The notes beneath the pieces were generated by a model. The model searched no databases, was not told the origin of the DNA, and saw only the letters and a list, made by a program, of their open reading frames with translations. The position numbers and the translations under genes are program-made. Of a stretch of 64,000 nucleotides of DNA, positions 32,714-45,460 are shown piece by piece. This stretch comes from Cycas panzhihuaensis (lineage: Eukaryota > Cycadophyta), in assembly GCA_023213395.1 (NCBI GenBank), contig CM041465.1, forward strand, positions 239,017,741-239,081,740, written 5' to 3'. The first letter of the stretch is position 1. Each line of letters starts with the position of its first letter.

Positions 32714-33760
32714 CCCATGGATGACCTTACTTTGTGTAGAGGAAGTACTAGAGGGAGTGGAAGCAACAAGACCGTGATGGTCATCAGGTTTCTCAACTTC
32801 CTCACAAGACTCTGAAGGAGAGTCAAAAGGAGGCTCTCGGAAGGAGTGAAAGGCAACTCTTCAAAGCCATCACCTACGGGGGGTAATGAAGGAGAAGAAC
32901 TGACGATGGGCAGGTCAACATAAGCAATGACATGTGACATGCAGGAGTGGCTAGCCTCACTAACGAAAGAGGTTCTAGATGGGGATCCAGAACGAGATGG
33001 GTGTGACCTACTGACGCGAAGGAAAGAGATGGGGTGAAAACAATCCTCATCCTTGTCATGTGACTTGTCATCACCAAACGAAGTGAGGTACCCGTAACTC
33101 TCAACACTAATAGGGGTGAACTATGTGAGACTAAGAGAAGAAGATATAGGATCTTCTTCATATGGGTTAGGTATGCCAATAAAGTAAGCTGAGGCGTGTG
33201 TAGAGGGACCTCAATTTGCCAAACTGGTAGAACGAGTTTGTTTGGTAAATGGGTGTTCACAGGGAATCACTCTCATCCACCCGTCATGGATGAATTTAAG
33301 TTGTCCCCAAAGAGCTAAGCACACGACTCCCATTTGGTTGAGCCATGGATGACCTGGAAGGAGGTTGTAGTCAACGTCAACGTCAAGGACTATAACATCG
33401 ACAAGAACAGTCTTGCCCTCAAGGGTGAGCGAAATCACGACAGACCCCAAGGGGGTCTTCTCGCTACTATCATAACCTTAGCATCGCCATGGAACAGGTT
33501 ACAAGGCAAAAATACTAAGCTCTTGCATGACACGCAAGGGTATGGCATTGCTAGAAGAACCATTGTCAACAACAGTTCTTCGAAGGGTAAAATCAGGTGT
33601 ATCGATAGTGATAGTGAATGGGAAGTTCCACTGACATTCCCTTTCACCAGCGGGAGGAAGATCCTTAGGATCAAATGAAATAATGGGTCCACAACTTTGG
33701 GTAATGTCCAAAGCATGGATAGGTGCGTCACTCGATCCTAAAGCATCTAAGAGGAGGGCC
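32714..33760 (-). pseudogene. Protease and linker (element B)
   Basis: RRTVVDNGSSSNAIP near 33570 and LDVDVDYNLLPGHPWLNQMG near 33380 give the retropepsin pattern. The active-site box is D-N-G-S. The linker down to 32714 is Ser/Pro-rich and partly acidic, as in A. Confidence 0.75.
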
Positions 33761-36291
33761 CGCTAGTTAAGATAACTCCTCAAAACGTCCATCAAGGACA
33801 TTCCTGCGGCAACAGTATGAAGCTCGTCCATGATGGAGAAGGGCTTACCCTTCGCGGTAGGCTGGGTAAGTGCCCTTCAGAAATCGTAACGACCTAGGCA
33901 TACAGGAATAGCCTTGGGAAAGAGAGGTATTTCCAGAGGAAGGTTCTCCGGAAGAAGGTCGGAAGGAGCAGAAGAAGAAGAAGCTCTCGCTGCTTCCTTA
34001 GTGGCCTGAGACCGCATAAGGGTATAAAAAGGAGTTGCTTCAAGCAACTAGATCACCTTCTTCCCCTTATTCTGGGGTTGCGAAGGTGATGGGGTATGAC
34101 GGCTAGGGGAACGAGAGGAAGAGGATGAGTTCTGGGCACCCTTCCCTTTGTCGTGGGAAGGATGGGAATCAGGCGATCTTCCTCGGTTCTGGTTATTCTT
34201 GATTTGGGTGTTGCGATCATGTTCCCCATGTTTAGGAAATGGATCCTTGTGAACTAGTTGGTCTAAATTAGGCCTTGAGGCCTATTTGGGGGAAGAGTTG
34301 TGTTGAGGGGCATCCTTAGGATGATGGGCCCTACGACACGAATCATCGTGGAAGCACTCCCCATGAATGGAGCACCACTTCTTCTCAAGCGGAGGATCTG
34401 ACCTTCTCGCTTGAGAGGACTGGGCATTCTCATTCCTAGGGAGAGGAGCTTGAGTTATTTGTTGGACTTGTTTGTTAGATGTAGGAGATGAAGGAGCCTA
34501 AAGCTTGAGCTCCTTCATCGCACGCTTGAACGAGCGTATGGTTGATGTGAGAGGGTCTAAAGTCCTCTCAGTCAGGTGAGAGGAAGACTGGGTAGGTTGT
34601 GAAGGTTTGGTATCTTTGCTTGAAGGTGGTACCTCACGTCGTTGTGAGGGCTTAAGAGGTTTCTTGAGACTGGCTTGGATCTCAATAGCCTCCAGCACCA
34701 AACACTTGGCGATCGTGGAGTCGCATGTGGTCGCCCCCATTTTAAGGACTTCCACATGCACTTTGGGATGAAGTGCATTGATGAAGATATCTCACTTCAA
34801 CTCCTCGGGCAATGTTACCTTAGTGGAGTGAAACAAGTCATGAAATCACCATACAAAGTCACGATTCATTTCATCGTGACCTTGTTTGAGTGAAAGGAGC
34901 GACTTCATTTCACTCTCGAATGGACAGGTTACATCAAAATAGTTGATGAACTCGTCCACAAATTGTTAGAATGAATGGATAAAATGGGCAGGGAGATGGT
35001 AAAACCACTTAAGGGTGTCACCCTACAAGGATCGCAGGAACAATTTCATTAAAATGTGATCGTAAGCCTAGTAATCAATGCATGCCATAGAAAAGCTACG
35101 CACATGCTCCGCCAGGTCTTGCGATGAAGTTCCGTCAAATCTAGGAACTTCAGGGGGATGAGGTAGCAGATTGGTTCTTAACGCCTCAATGGATAGAGGT
35201 GTTGACCTAAAGTCCATGAAGGGGCATGCCCTTGCTTAGACCATAGGGTCAATGAATGACGTAGTGGGTAGCGAATAAGGAGTGGATGGGGGTGGCATAC
35301 CCATCCCTCCTTGAGGAAACGCCCCCTGCTGGGAAGAGACTTGGTGGTAGGTGCCTTGGAACAGAGTCGAGTTTCCTTGCGAAGGCATGGCAAAAGGAAT
35401 TACGCTAGATGATGGAAAAGATAGATGCGGAACTGGGTTTTACCCATATGGGCCACTCATAGGTGGGGCAACCCCATATGGCTGTAGCGGATCCACTCCA
35501 TAAGATGGGAGATGGCTTCCTCTACCCTGCCCCCAAGGTTAAGAAGCATACCCTAAGGGAACATAGAAAAAAGCACCAACGCGTTGGTTTTGAGGGTGTG
35601 TGGGAGTGGGTCCAACATGACTGATAGCGGAAAGGTTAGTAAGACCGATAGGCCTATTAGGAAAGGTATGTGCCACATTAGTGGATGGCACATTAGTTTG
35701 GCTAGGGACGGGTATGCTAACCTTCAACTGGGGGAAAGTCATACCACGGGAAGATCCTGAAACACTAGGACCTTGGTGAGAAACAGAAGGTGCAACATGT
35801 GCCCCCACTATAGGAATAGGAAAGGAGCGAGACACATGCGTAGGCATAAAAGGATTGGTTGTCAAAGGAAGAGTACATCAGGATGAGGCATGCGGGGGAG
35901 GAGCAGAAGAAGAAGAGGCTCCTTTGCGAAGGGCACCCTCAAACCATCCAGGATGCGATTGGAAGCGTGCCACGTGACGACACTCGTTAAAAGCTTCAAC
36001 TACATCGACAGGAGGGGTTCCTACATACTCGTAAGAGGTAGTTAGGACCTCGAACGAAGTAGCTCCCTCAGGATGCTCCTCATAAGAGTCACCGATTGAG
36101 TGGTAAGTCTCAAGAGGAATGGATCCTTCTACCACATGAGTAGAGGGATGGATGTTGAGCGAGTGATATTGGTCACTCGGGTAGTAAAGAGGGTCATCAC
36201 CCTCCTAGGTGGACCCCAGAATAGAGGAAGGGAAATCATGGGTTTCTAAAGTTGAGGTGTGGTAGGACCAATCAGAAGAGTATCCCTCCAT
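33761..36291 (-). pseudogene. Gag (element B), frame-broken
   Basis: Start at the ATG at 36291 (MEGY, as in A). N-terminal Ser/Pro-rich part in pieces 36135-35878 and 35865-35539. Capsid region around 35100-34760, ending MHVEVLKMGATTCDS at 34761. Cys/His region near 34360-34380 by comparison with A. Several stops and shifts. Confidence 0.78.
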
Positions 36292-36538
36292 GGTCAAATC
36301 AGAATCTGACAAAGGAAGAGGCCAATACTCGGGGTCTTCTAACAATGGAGGTAGACCGCACAAGTGACGAGAAAAGCGTCGCATGCAAGGTCAACCAACA
36401 ATGTTAGGAAAAAGAAAGGGTGGTAAAGGCACATGCGTTGGGGGCTTCCCAATGAAAAGATTGAAGTAGGTAAAAAAAGGACCACAAAAAGGTAGCAAAA
36501 CCAATGGAAGGGAGCAGAAACTAACTCCCTTAATAACA

Positions 36539-36557
36539 GTCCCTAGTATGGTCACCA
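36539..36557 (-). other. Primer-binding site of element B
   Basis: Minus-strand TGGTGACCATACTAGGGAC, one base inside the 5' LTR. Two transitions separate it from the A site. Confidence 0.8.
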
Positions 36558-36558
36558 T

Positions 36559-39280
36559 TGGATGCGCGTCTACGGGATAGCTACCTAACTAAGTAGGAAT
36601 GGTAAGAGTGGTCAATGATGTGATAGGGAAAAGACCTATAAGTAGGGCAAGTACCACGCAGAGTGCCCCATGCACCAAAGCACAAGTTTGGGACCTACAA
36701 ATAGAATATAGCTACGAAAGAGGGATCCCCCCACTTCAAACAAGAGGTGAGGAGGCATAGGGTTAGCCTGGGTTGACCTAAGGGAAGGATCCCCCTACCC
36801 TTGGATGACCGGAAGGGAAAGGAGAGAAACCTTTGAGGGTTTCCCTAGAGTAACGAGAAACAAGGAAGGATAGGCAAGTGGGTGGCCTATGGACAGGGTC
36901 ACCTTGGTTATCTGGCTAAGCGGGGAACCAAGAGAAAGTAAGAGAGATAACCCAAGGAAATGGGTCAAGGTATGCCTAAGCAAACTAACCAAATAAACAA
37001 ATAATAAGGAAAGAAGGAAGTTTGCATGGAAGGAGGAAGGAAAAGGTGCGAAGGGAGGTTTTCTAAAACCTTTTCCTACGGTAAAAGAAGATGCAAGCAA
37101 TAAAGTAAATAAAGTATGAACCAAATCAAGGTTGATTTCCTTTCTATTTCTAATGAGTTAATTACTACTATGTAAAGGAAACTCAAAAGGAAAGGGTGAC
37201 AAAGTAGAGTGAGAGCGTGTACCCGGAATGGAAGCGTGTCGTAATGGTGACACTCCCAGGAGGCACTCAAAACTACTCCACAAGGTGCGGCAGTCATGAA
37301 GAGTCGTGGCGGATCAGAATGAGGGGCTCTCTTACCTTGCCCAGAAAAATACTAAAGCACCAAACAAAGGAAAGAAATGGACCAAATACTAGCAATAAAT
37401 GAAGTATGAAAATACAACATGAATGGAGGCACTTCCCGACAAGGGAAGAAAGGGAAAAAGGTCCTTTGCACTTTCTGAATACCTACAAGTAAATGACAAC
37501 CTCCCCCCTTTCCGAAGAAAGGGTGCTAACATATAATAGAAAGATCCTAACAATACATGTATATGCAAAGCAAATATAAACTTAAATACGTGTATGTTAG
37601 TATCAACATAATAATGATAATATGTAAAGGAGGACAACCAAAGTAAATGGAAAGTAACTGGTAAGCCTCGAAGTGGCCCACCTCCCGCAAAGAACAACCC
37701 CAACCTCCCCCAAGAACAACAAGGGAGCAAGGGTAAGGCTAAGAAAGATGGCTGGAAATAGTAGCAAGAGAGTTGAAAAGAGCCAAGGAGGACCTATGGC
37801 AAGCTGGGATGCTATGAAGAGCAAACCGGGTTACTAGGAAAAGAGTTGGGCAAAGGGTAAGTAGTTGGGACTTACTTGAGTCACCCGGATCAAAGCACAA
37901 GCCCTCAAACTAGCACTACAACGTGTGACAGTGCTGATTTCAGCATCTAAGGAAGGCCCAACAAACCCTTGTTTGAGTACCAAGGACAACACAAGGCAAG
38001 AGGGAAGGTTTGTGGGGCTAAAAGCCTCTTGAGGAGTGTGGAAGGTGGTACGGAATTCACCCAGCTCTCTCCCAAACCCTATACAACCCCTCTTTGCCGC
38101 TGCCTTGGGTAACAAACGTAGGCAATGAGGCACTAATGACAGGAGTAAAACAACCCAAAACAAAGGAAAAAGTAACCTCTAAAAACCCAAGCAAGGGGAC
38201 AAGCAAAATAGGGCATCAATTGAATAAGAAAGTAGTTCAAACCAATGAATACCTGAGAAAAGGAGGAGAGGCTCTTACCTCAGTCAAGGGCTGCCAAAAA
38301 GGGGCTGAGAAATCAGCCCAGAGACTATGGAATAGCAGGTTTAGAAGCCTACTAATAGAGTTGGAGGGAAACACCTGTACTTAGAATGCTTAATGGCTGC
38401 CTGAGTAAGAATCTGCTGAGATCTCTCTAGAGGGGCCCTCTCCAAGGTGTGTGAAGGGCTGGGAAGATGTCCTAACTGTGCCAAAGGAGAGCTGGGTACT
38501 GGAGGAGAGGTGCAGGTCCTATAGCAGCAGTAAAGCAGCAGAGAATAGCAGAGCACAGGCTGGTTTCCTTGAAGAGCAATCCAAAAATTGAACAAAAGAT
38601 CCCAAAAATGAGTTAATGATGACTTAAATACTCAGCCCAAACCCTAAAGCGAGTGATTAGGGCGCAGTTAGAGGCAAGTTAAGTTGTGACACATGGCAGT
38701 TTCACAATAAATATAAAAATACCACAGCAGATTTTTAAAAAATAAATTTGAATAGTCATCCTGCCGCAAAATCTGTGGTATTGCAGAATTTTCGACGGTA
38801 CCGCAAAATTTACGGCAGTATTCACCTAGAGGCAAAAACTAGCCTGCACAGCTAGTCTGGGCTATGGGCAAATGACAAAAAAGGCTAATGGGGAGCTGAG
38901 ACACCTACCTAAGGGAAAACAAGCCGACAAACGAGTCCAAAAGAGCAAAAATAGGTTTTAAACGATATGTCAAGTCAACCAAACAATGACGGGTCATCAC
39001 ACAGGCAGAGGTGGCATCAACCAAGTGGATCCTGGAGTAAGTAGGGCAAAATGTGGGAACTGGAATGGCCACCGGGGTGCCACACTCACTGGGAGTGTGC
39101 CCCTGCTATAGTCATCATAGGCTAAGTAGGTGTAGACGAAGACAAAAACCGTCTATGGGGTCACAAACATGCAAACATGCAAACAAACACTCATCAAAAG
39201 AAAGTGATGATAAGGTGAGAAGCATACCTACACTTACCTGAGTCGGCAATTTCGTAGCTATTCCCGGAAGCCGAGAAACA
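36559..39280 (-). mobile_element. 5' LTR of element B
   Basis: 2722 bases, collinear with 22406-25120. Minus-strand tip TGTTTCTCGGCTTCCGGG at 39280, 3' end ...ATCCA at 36559. The adjacent five bases on the right, CCACT, would be the duplication if B or A-B entered C here; the partner lies outside the window. Confidence 0.92.
38761..38822. repeat. Palindromic motif array in B 5' LTR
   Basis: CTGCCGCAAAATCTGTGG, CGACGGTACCGCAAAATTTA and CGGCAGTATTC. Confidence 0.65.
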
Positions 39281-40157
39281 CCACTTATTCCGGTTCCCCC
39301 TATGTTGGGTATGTTGGTCTCGTTCCTGATGTTTATGGAAGGGATCTCTATGGATAGGCTAGTCTAGATTAGGCTTAAATGCTTGCCTAAGGGAGGAATC
39401 ACAAGGTAGGGTAGGTTTAGGATGTTGCACCCTACATTATGAGTCCTCATAAAAATAGTCACCATGGATGGAACACTACTTCCTTTCCAAGGAAGGTTTG
39501 GTCTTCCTTACTTGAGATGAGTGGGTGTTTCTATTCTTAGGAGGTGCTACTTAGGAGGCCTGGTGGATAAGTCTATGGGAGTTTGGTGGTGAGGGAGGAG
39601 CTTAGAGCTTAAGCTCCTTCATCATGCATTCGAAAGAACATATGACAGAAGTTAAAGGATCTAAAGTTTTCTCCATCAAGTGGATAGAAAACTTTTCAGG
39701 TTGTTGGGGTCTTATATCACATGGCGCAAGGGGTGCCTCCCATCGTTGTGATGATTTAAGAGGTTTCTTGAGACCTGTCTAGATCTCAAGGGCCAAGCAT
39801 TTAGCTATGGTAAAATCACATGTTATTACCCCCATTTTGATGACTTTAACATGTACCTTAGGATGGAGGGCATTCACAAAGATGTCCCTCTTTAACTCTT
39901 TAGGCAAGGTGGCCTTTCTAGAGTGGAGAAGGTCATGAAAATGCCATATAAAGTCATGGTTTATTTTCTCGTGACCTTATTTAAGAGAAAGCAAAGCCTT
40001 CATTCCACTCTTGAAAGCATGAGTGACATCAAAATAGTTGATGAACTCATCCACGAGTTGCTAGAATGAATGAATAGAGTGGGCAGGGGGGTGATAAAAC
40101 CATTTAAGGGCATCTCCCTATCAGGAATGTAGAAAAAATTTCATTAAAATGTGGTCA
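39281..40157 (-). pseudogene. Gag fragment of relic element C
   Basis: Minus-strand gag sequence aligning with A from about 20040 to 20910, including the Cys/His region near 39470 and the capsid region near 40000-40150. It is heavily decayed and closer to A/B than to D. It is cut on the left by the B LTR (39280) and on the right by the D LTR (40158). It is the only visible part of the oldest host element. Confidence 0.8.
40153..40157. repeat. Probable left target duplication GGTCA of element D
   Basis: Five bases before the LTR end of D, inside C gag. The partner lies beyond the right edge, so it is unverified. Confidence 0.35.
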
Positions 40158-42531
40158 TGGTGGTTCAAGGTCTATCCCTAGTATATAGTGAATAGAAGGA
40201 TGATAGCATTTTAGGGGGGGCTTTAGGTTAGATCCTCAACAAGACTACTAGAAAGATGGTCTGGGGCTTGGGGAGGTCTAATATGAAGCTTAAAAGAGAC
40301 CTAAAGGACCATCTTTACCTAACTCCTAAGAAGGATTCCTTGCCTAGTAGTGTTGTCTACCTAAGTGAGAGTGGGTATGATAAAAGGTGTGGATGTGGAA
40401 TGCAGTGATAGAATCCGCTAACTTACACAACTTGACGAAGGAGTTCTAAGTTTAGATTTGTGTTTACAATATCTTCAATATCTTTCCTAGGAACTCTCAT
40501 GTAATTAGTTTAACTTTTTTAGTTTTACTAAGATGTGGAAGAGGGTAAGCTAATGGAAGTAATAGTTTGTCTTGTTTAGATTTGTAGGTTTTGATATGCT
40601 TGTAAAGATAGCTAAAAGAGTAGGACACTATAATCAAAGAAACCATAAGATCAAACTCACATCAATTTTTTTTTTTTTCTTATAAGAAAAGCAAAAAGAA
40701 AACAAACTAGAGGCTATGCATGTGAGTCTTTTTTGTTTTTTTTTTTTTTTCCTCAAAATAAAAGATGCACACTTTACTTCAAAAGAGATGATACTATTGA
40801 AAATCTAAAAGTAACCACATGATTTTTATGTAAATTTCTTTTCAAAAGAGATTAATCAACATGTAAAACTAGCTAATATGCTCCAAACTTCATGCATGCA
40901 ACTAATTCTCTTAAAAAGTAATGAAATAATGCATAAAAAGAGAGATTTTTAAAGGAAACTACTAATGTTTTTTGATAAGTTTTAGACCAATGAGATCATG
41001 GACAAGTCATAAATCTAAACAATAATCATCCATGCAAGACCAACCAAAGGTTTTGTCATGATTGGAGTAGTAAGAGCTCCAAAAAGAATCCTTGAACCCA
41101 ATGTAAGACTAAAAATCAGAAATATATTTCAACCAAATAGCACCATTAACTTTTGATTTTCAAGATACGAGAGCCAACTTGAAAATAAAAGTGCATGCAA
41201 TAATAGATGTAAGACAATTATTCCTTTCATATTATAAAGAATGCCTCCTAATAGCAATTTTCTTTTCACTTGACTAACTCTTATACACACTTTCCTTCAA
41301 AACAAGAGCAAAGAAGGAAGCATCAATAATCCAAAGAGATGAAACAAGAGCCAAATAATGCCAAACAAGAATGGTAATCTAATTAAAATATAGGATACTA
41401 TGGGAGAGTGGGAAGGAGTATCTAGATATATGGTGGAGAGATGACTATGCTCCACCCTAGTCTATCCTTAAGGAACCCCACAAAGGGCAGACCTTTTAGT
41501 GTATAATTTTAGTAGCAAAAGTCCAAACAAGAGTATTACAACAATCAACCAATGAAAAATAAATAATTCTAAGTGAAGATTACCTTCAAAATGCCATGAA
41601 ACAAGTCTAAAATGCAATAGGAAAGATCTTATCAAATCAAGAGAAGTTTAAAGCAAATTTTGATGAAGATCCAAGAAGATGGAAGCTTAGACCATCAACA
41701 ATTGGGTAGCAATCATATAGCAATAAAACTTCTTTAAGATTTCACCTAATAACTTTAGAAAATCAAGTCTTCAAAGCCATATTAGTGGTCCTCAAGAATT
41801 CTCAAAAAACTTTCACAAAATCTCATAACACTAGAGCAAGAATCACTTCTTCTCCCATAATTCCAATCACTAGTCATTCTCTTAACACTTCTTGGCATCA
41901 AGAGGGATAAATCCCATCAAATCTGTGTGGCAACATACAAATTTTTAGTATGCTAGCCTAATTTGTTATTGTATAATAGTGAAAAATATAATCAATCACA
42001 TTTTTCACCTACCAAAAATACGATTTTATGATAAAAATGTAATCGGTTACATTTTTTACAGGGTGAAAAATGTGATTTCAGTAAAGTGAGAATTTGATCA
42101 AAAAATTATAAAAATTACTATTTATTAAGCATCCAATCATAAAAATGAGTTTCTCAGACAGTAAATAAGCCTAGAATAATGTGAAATACATTAAGTATAG
42201 GCCCAAAAAGTGATAAATAACAAAAACCTAGGCAAAATCTCAAACAAGCTAAAAATGACGACAAACTCTAAAGGAATTATGGGGATAAGTTATCCATAAG
42301 AAAAAATCTATCGCCATAGTTTACATCATTAATAGAATGATAGGAATACAAGTCATATCACCATTCATTACATTTCATCAATCAATAATCATGCATGATT
42401 TCAACAAAACAAGGCCCAATTCATCAAATAGAATTAACATACATCAATCATCACCAATATAATTATATAACATGTATCGATTTACTAACATAATTAAAAT
42501 ACCACTAAAGAGGCCAAGTTTTGGTGAAACA
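40158..42531 (-). mobile_element. 3' LTR of element D
   Basis: 2374 bases. The 3' end (minus) is ...AACCACCA at 40158. The 5' tip at 42531 is inferred from TGTTTC followed by a small CCAA-AAC-TTGG hairpin, because the other LTR is cut before that point. Collinear with 55238-58660 except for a duplication there. Low-complexity T-runs occur near 40665 and 40735. Confidence 0.8.
41978..42080. repeat. TGAAAAATGTGA / TCACATTTTTCA motif array in D 3' LTR
   Basis: AGTGAAAAATAT, CACATTTTTCACC, TTACATTTTTT and GGTGAAAAATGTGATTT occur in both orientations and can pair. D lacks the GGTACCGC motif of the other LTRs at this position. Confidence 0.7.
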
Positions 42532-43742
42532 TTTATACCCTTGGCACCTGAGGCTCTTGTTCTAGAGAGAGACATAAGATGGTGAGAGGTGACAATGACG
42601 TGGGTGTTTGTTGCTCTAGTGAAAGTAATAGGAACTAATGAAATATATAGATGATGGGATGATATTCTTGTACGATGGGATAAATCTACACTGTGACTTA
42701 ATTCAAAGAAGTTTCTATTGGTAGAGGTAATCGAAAGAGACTGAGTAATCTAGATCAAAAGAGGTATTATTTACATCTCTTGCCCAAAAGGACTGAGCAT
42801 CCCTAATCTTCAATAATCAACCCAAAAGGACTGGGTGTTCATCTCACAATATTACTATATTCATATTCTTTACCTAAAAGGACTAGGTATCAATTGTTAT
42901 CAAAACTTACCTAATGCCCACAAATTAGATGGGACTTTCACCTTCAAAGAAACACTACCTACTACCCACAAACTAGATGGGCCTCTACTGTACACCTAGT
43001 TATAGTTTGTCTCTTATTAACCATGCATCAGAGAGAAGTCTTTTTGTTAGAGCAAATAGGATAGACTATCATAGTTTATATGCTCATTAACAGGTGACTT
43101 TTCAAGGGGAGGTCTCTTTTCCAAGGAAAAAAAGATAGATTGTCATAGTTTAAGCTCATTAACAGGTGACGTTTTGGAGCAAACCCATCATAGTTTAACC
43201 TCATTAATGGGGTGAGGGATTTTAGAGACTTATTATCATATTTTAACCTCATTAATAAACAACTTCAGAGGGATCCATATCATAGTTTAGGCTCATTAAT
43301 AGGTATGGAGGCCTCAAAGCATCGATCATATCATAGTTTTAGCTCATTAATAGGTAAAAGGAAATTTGAAGTATAGTCTTATCATAGTTTATACTTATTA
43401 ATAAGTGGATGAAAGCTCAAAGTTTATTGCCATATCCTAGTTAAGACTCATTAATAGGTGCCTAAAAGCTTAGAGTCATAATCCTATTAAAGATAAACAT
43501 ATTACTGGATGAAATAGGACTGAACAATCAATCAAACTTTAATGAGAGAATAAAGGAAGAGTTTGAATAATCCTTTAATACCATGAATATTATCAAAGTG
43601 AAAAAGAACATGTTTATGATACTTCAATATAATTTTAGAGATAATTATGATTGAATTGAAGTATACTTCCTTTTGGTAGATTCAATGGTTAACTTAAAGG
43701 ATTTCATAGTAAAAAAGAGCCAAAAGGGCTAGAAAGGGCCCT
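42532..43742. other. 3' noncoding region of D with a motif array
   Basis: Starts next to the LTR. Sequence near 42585-42605 resembles the B 3' region. No convincing polypurine tract remains. From 43065 to 43460 it holds the motif array listed separately. No coding signal seen. Confidence 0.55.
43065..43460. repeat. Eight-copy array of TATCATAGTTTARGCTCATT
   Basis: Copies start near 43067, 43142, 43186, 43231, 43278, 43328, 43379 and 43429; the last seven are 44-52 bases apart. Most continue into AATAGGT. The same core is single-copy after integrase in A, B and D (46327-46342), near the PPT of B, and in the hairpin units of N. Confidence 0.85.
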
Positions 43743-43752
43743 CTATATGTAG
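43743..43752 (+). promoter_or_regulatory. TATA-like box upstream of antisense PMD gene (D)
   Basis: CTATATGTAG preceded by GGGCCCT and followed after about 30 bases by ATTTTCAC, the same surroundings as the A and B TATA boxes. Confidence 0.4.
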
Positions 43753-44004
43753 GAAAATTGATAAGGTAATCAATACATTTTCACAAAGACGAAGGAGGAA
43801 AAAGGAGAATTCTTAGGTGCTTTCCCTTTATTTGAGTAGTATTTCAAGCTCTGTTGGCCAGATAATGAGCTCCATAGCGCAAGATAGAGGATAATGGAGT
43901 AGTGAGCGAGGTATCCAATGAGTGAAATAGTTCATTTATTTTTTAATTTTTTAATTTATAATGAAAAACACAATAATACAGTACAAAAAGTATAGGCGTT
44001 ATAT

Positions 44005-44170
44005 TAAAAATGTGATTTTATAATGAAAAATGTGAAAAACTAGTGAAAAACATGATTTTGATATTTTGGCCATCGAAAGAAGTCACATTTTTCATTGTGA
44101 AATCATATTTTTCACTGTGAAACTATGTTTTACGTAGTGAAACTATATTTTTCACAGTAAAACTACACTT
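44005..44170. repeat. TGAAAAATGTGA / TCACATTTTTCA motif array in PMD leader (D)
   Basis: AAAATGTGATTTTA, TGAAAAATGTGA, AGTGAAAAACATGATTTT, GTCACATTTTTCATTGTGA, CATATTTTTCACTGTGA and TATATTTTTCACAGT. It is the D-specific motif also seen in its LTR, at the spot where A and B have GGTACCGC-type motifs. Confidence 0.75.
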
Positions 44171-44274
44171 TTTGATTTATCAATTATATCTTTGAAATTT
44201 CAAAATGTTTACTTAATCATATTAAATCTTTGACTCAAAACTAATGCTAACAAATTCTCCTTATTGAAATGTAG

Positions 44275-45460
44275 GCCTTGGAGAGAGTAGATACTCATGA
44301 AAATGAGGGAGTTACCATTGGAGAGTTAGTGAGCCAGCTTGATGAGGTAGGATGGGAGATCTTCTGAGCATATGGCCTGGTAAGGGCCAGTGATTCTACC
44401 TAATTGGTCATGGAGCACAAGATGCTACATGCTTTTGTGAGTTGCTAAATACCGGGGCAATATGTATTCAAAGTTCGTGGTATTGGGGACTTAGAGATTA
44501 CTCCATGGGATGTAGGGAGGATCCTTGGAGTGAGTTGGAATGGAGAGAGGGTTTGTCTAATTAGAGTGATAGATGAGGAGTCACAGATGGTGTGAAGCAC
44601 CTACCTGACAAGATTTGCTAATCAGATTTATCAATATGGGATCTCGATCTAGGTAATTAAGGTAGCAGATGGAGTTTTTGTGATGAGGAGGATCATTGCT
44701 CTTATCATAACATATTAGATTACTAAGACATAAAACTTTATAGGGATACCGATTCAATAGACATGGATTATACATCAATGTGAGCAGGGGATCCATATTA
44801 GTTAGGGGCATTACATAACAGATAGTATTAGTCACCAGTTATCCAAGATTTGGAGGATAGGCAGGAGGAGAGCTAAGGGAATGACATTGATGGATCCAGG
44901 TATGAACATGTGGCATATGAGTTCAAGGATCCATAATAGGCCAACAATTGTTACGAGGATGACTCACAATCCCATGCTAATCAACATGATGAGGAGATAG
45001 CTCACCAATGATGCATATGTTGGACTCCTAGTATGGAGTGATGATAAGATCGATGCTGTAGAGAGAGCAGTAATGGAGAAGGCTCTAGTAGTAGGGGCAA
45101 GGAGAGGAGGAGGACAAGACAGAGGTGATCGCAATGGCAGAGGTGTTGGTAGAGGAAATAAGGTAAGGCAAGGAGGTAGGGGAGGTACTTCATCTAGTGG
45201 TAGAGTGGGTAGAAACCAGCACATGCTTAGATAGGGAGGTGAGGCACCTATAAAGAGGAGAGGGGGCTCCATCTAAGGTATGGAGCTAGGATCTATCGAT
45301 GAGTAGACTAGGGATGGAGGGATTACAACTAGTGAGTGAGGAGCTATGTAGGAGGTTCACTAGGAGCCATAGGGAGGAGAGGCACTAGTAGTTGGTGAGG
45401 TAGTAGGCAAAGACCTAGCAGGAGGTAGATCTCTAAGTATATAATTTGATTAGTTGGTTT
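44275..45460 (+). pseudogene. Antisense plant mobile domain (PMD) gene, element D copy
   Basis: A 3' splice-like GAAATGTAG ends at 44274, and the exon that follows (RVDTHENEG) aligns with the A/B exon (VDNHENVG) from its first base, so the splice position is shared. The PMD core reads VFKVRGIGDLEITPWDVGRIL then GVSWNGERV near 44470-44545. A candidate intron at 44653-44718 (66 bases, AG/GTAATT...ATTAG) sits where A and B have a conserved in-frame stop. Next come GIPIQ and MNMWHM. The tail is Gly/Arg-rich (RRGGGQDRGDRNGRGVGRGN near 45105-45170), unlike the acidic tail of A/B. Scattered stops show decay. Confidence 0.6.

Larger units (their letters stand above)
22406..39280 (-). mobile_element. 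Element B, full-length Tat-like Ty3/gypsy retrotransposon
   Basis: 16.9 kb with both LTRs, PPT, PBS and all expected domains. Minus-strand order: LTR, PBS, gag, protease, reverse transcriptase, RNase H, integrase, hairpin, antisense PMD gene, second RNase H, PPT, LTR. It has no internal insertion and is the best template for the family here. Every coding part has stops or shifts. On its right it abuts the gag of relic C, so B (or the A-B tandem) was inserted into C. Confidence 0.88.
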
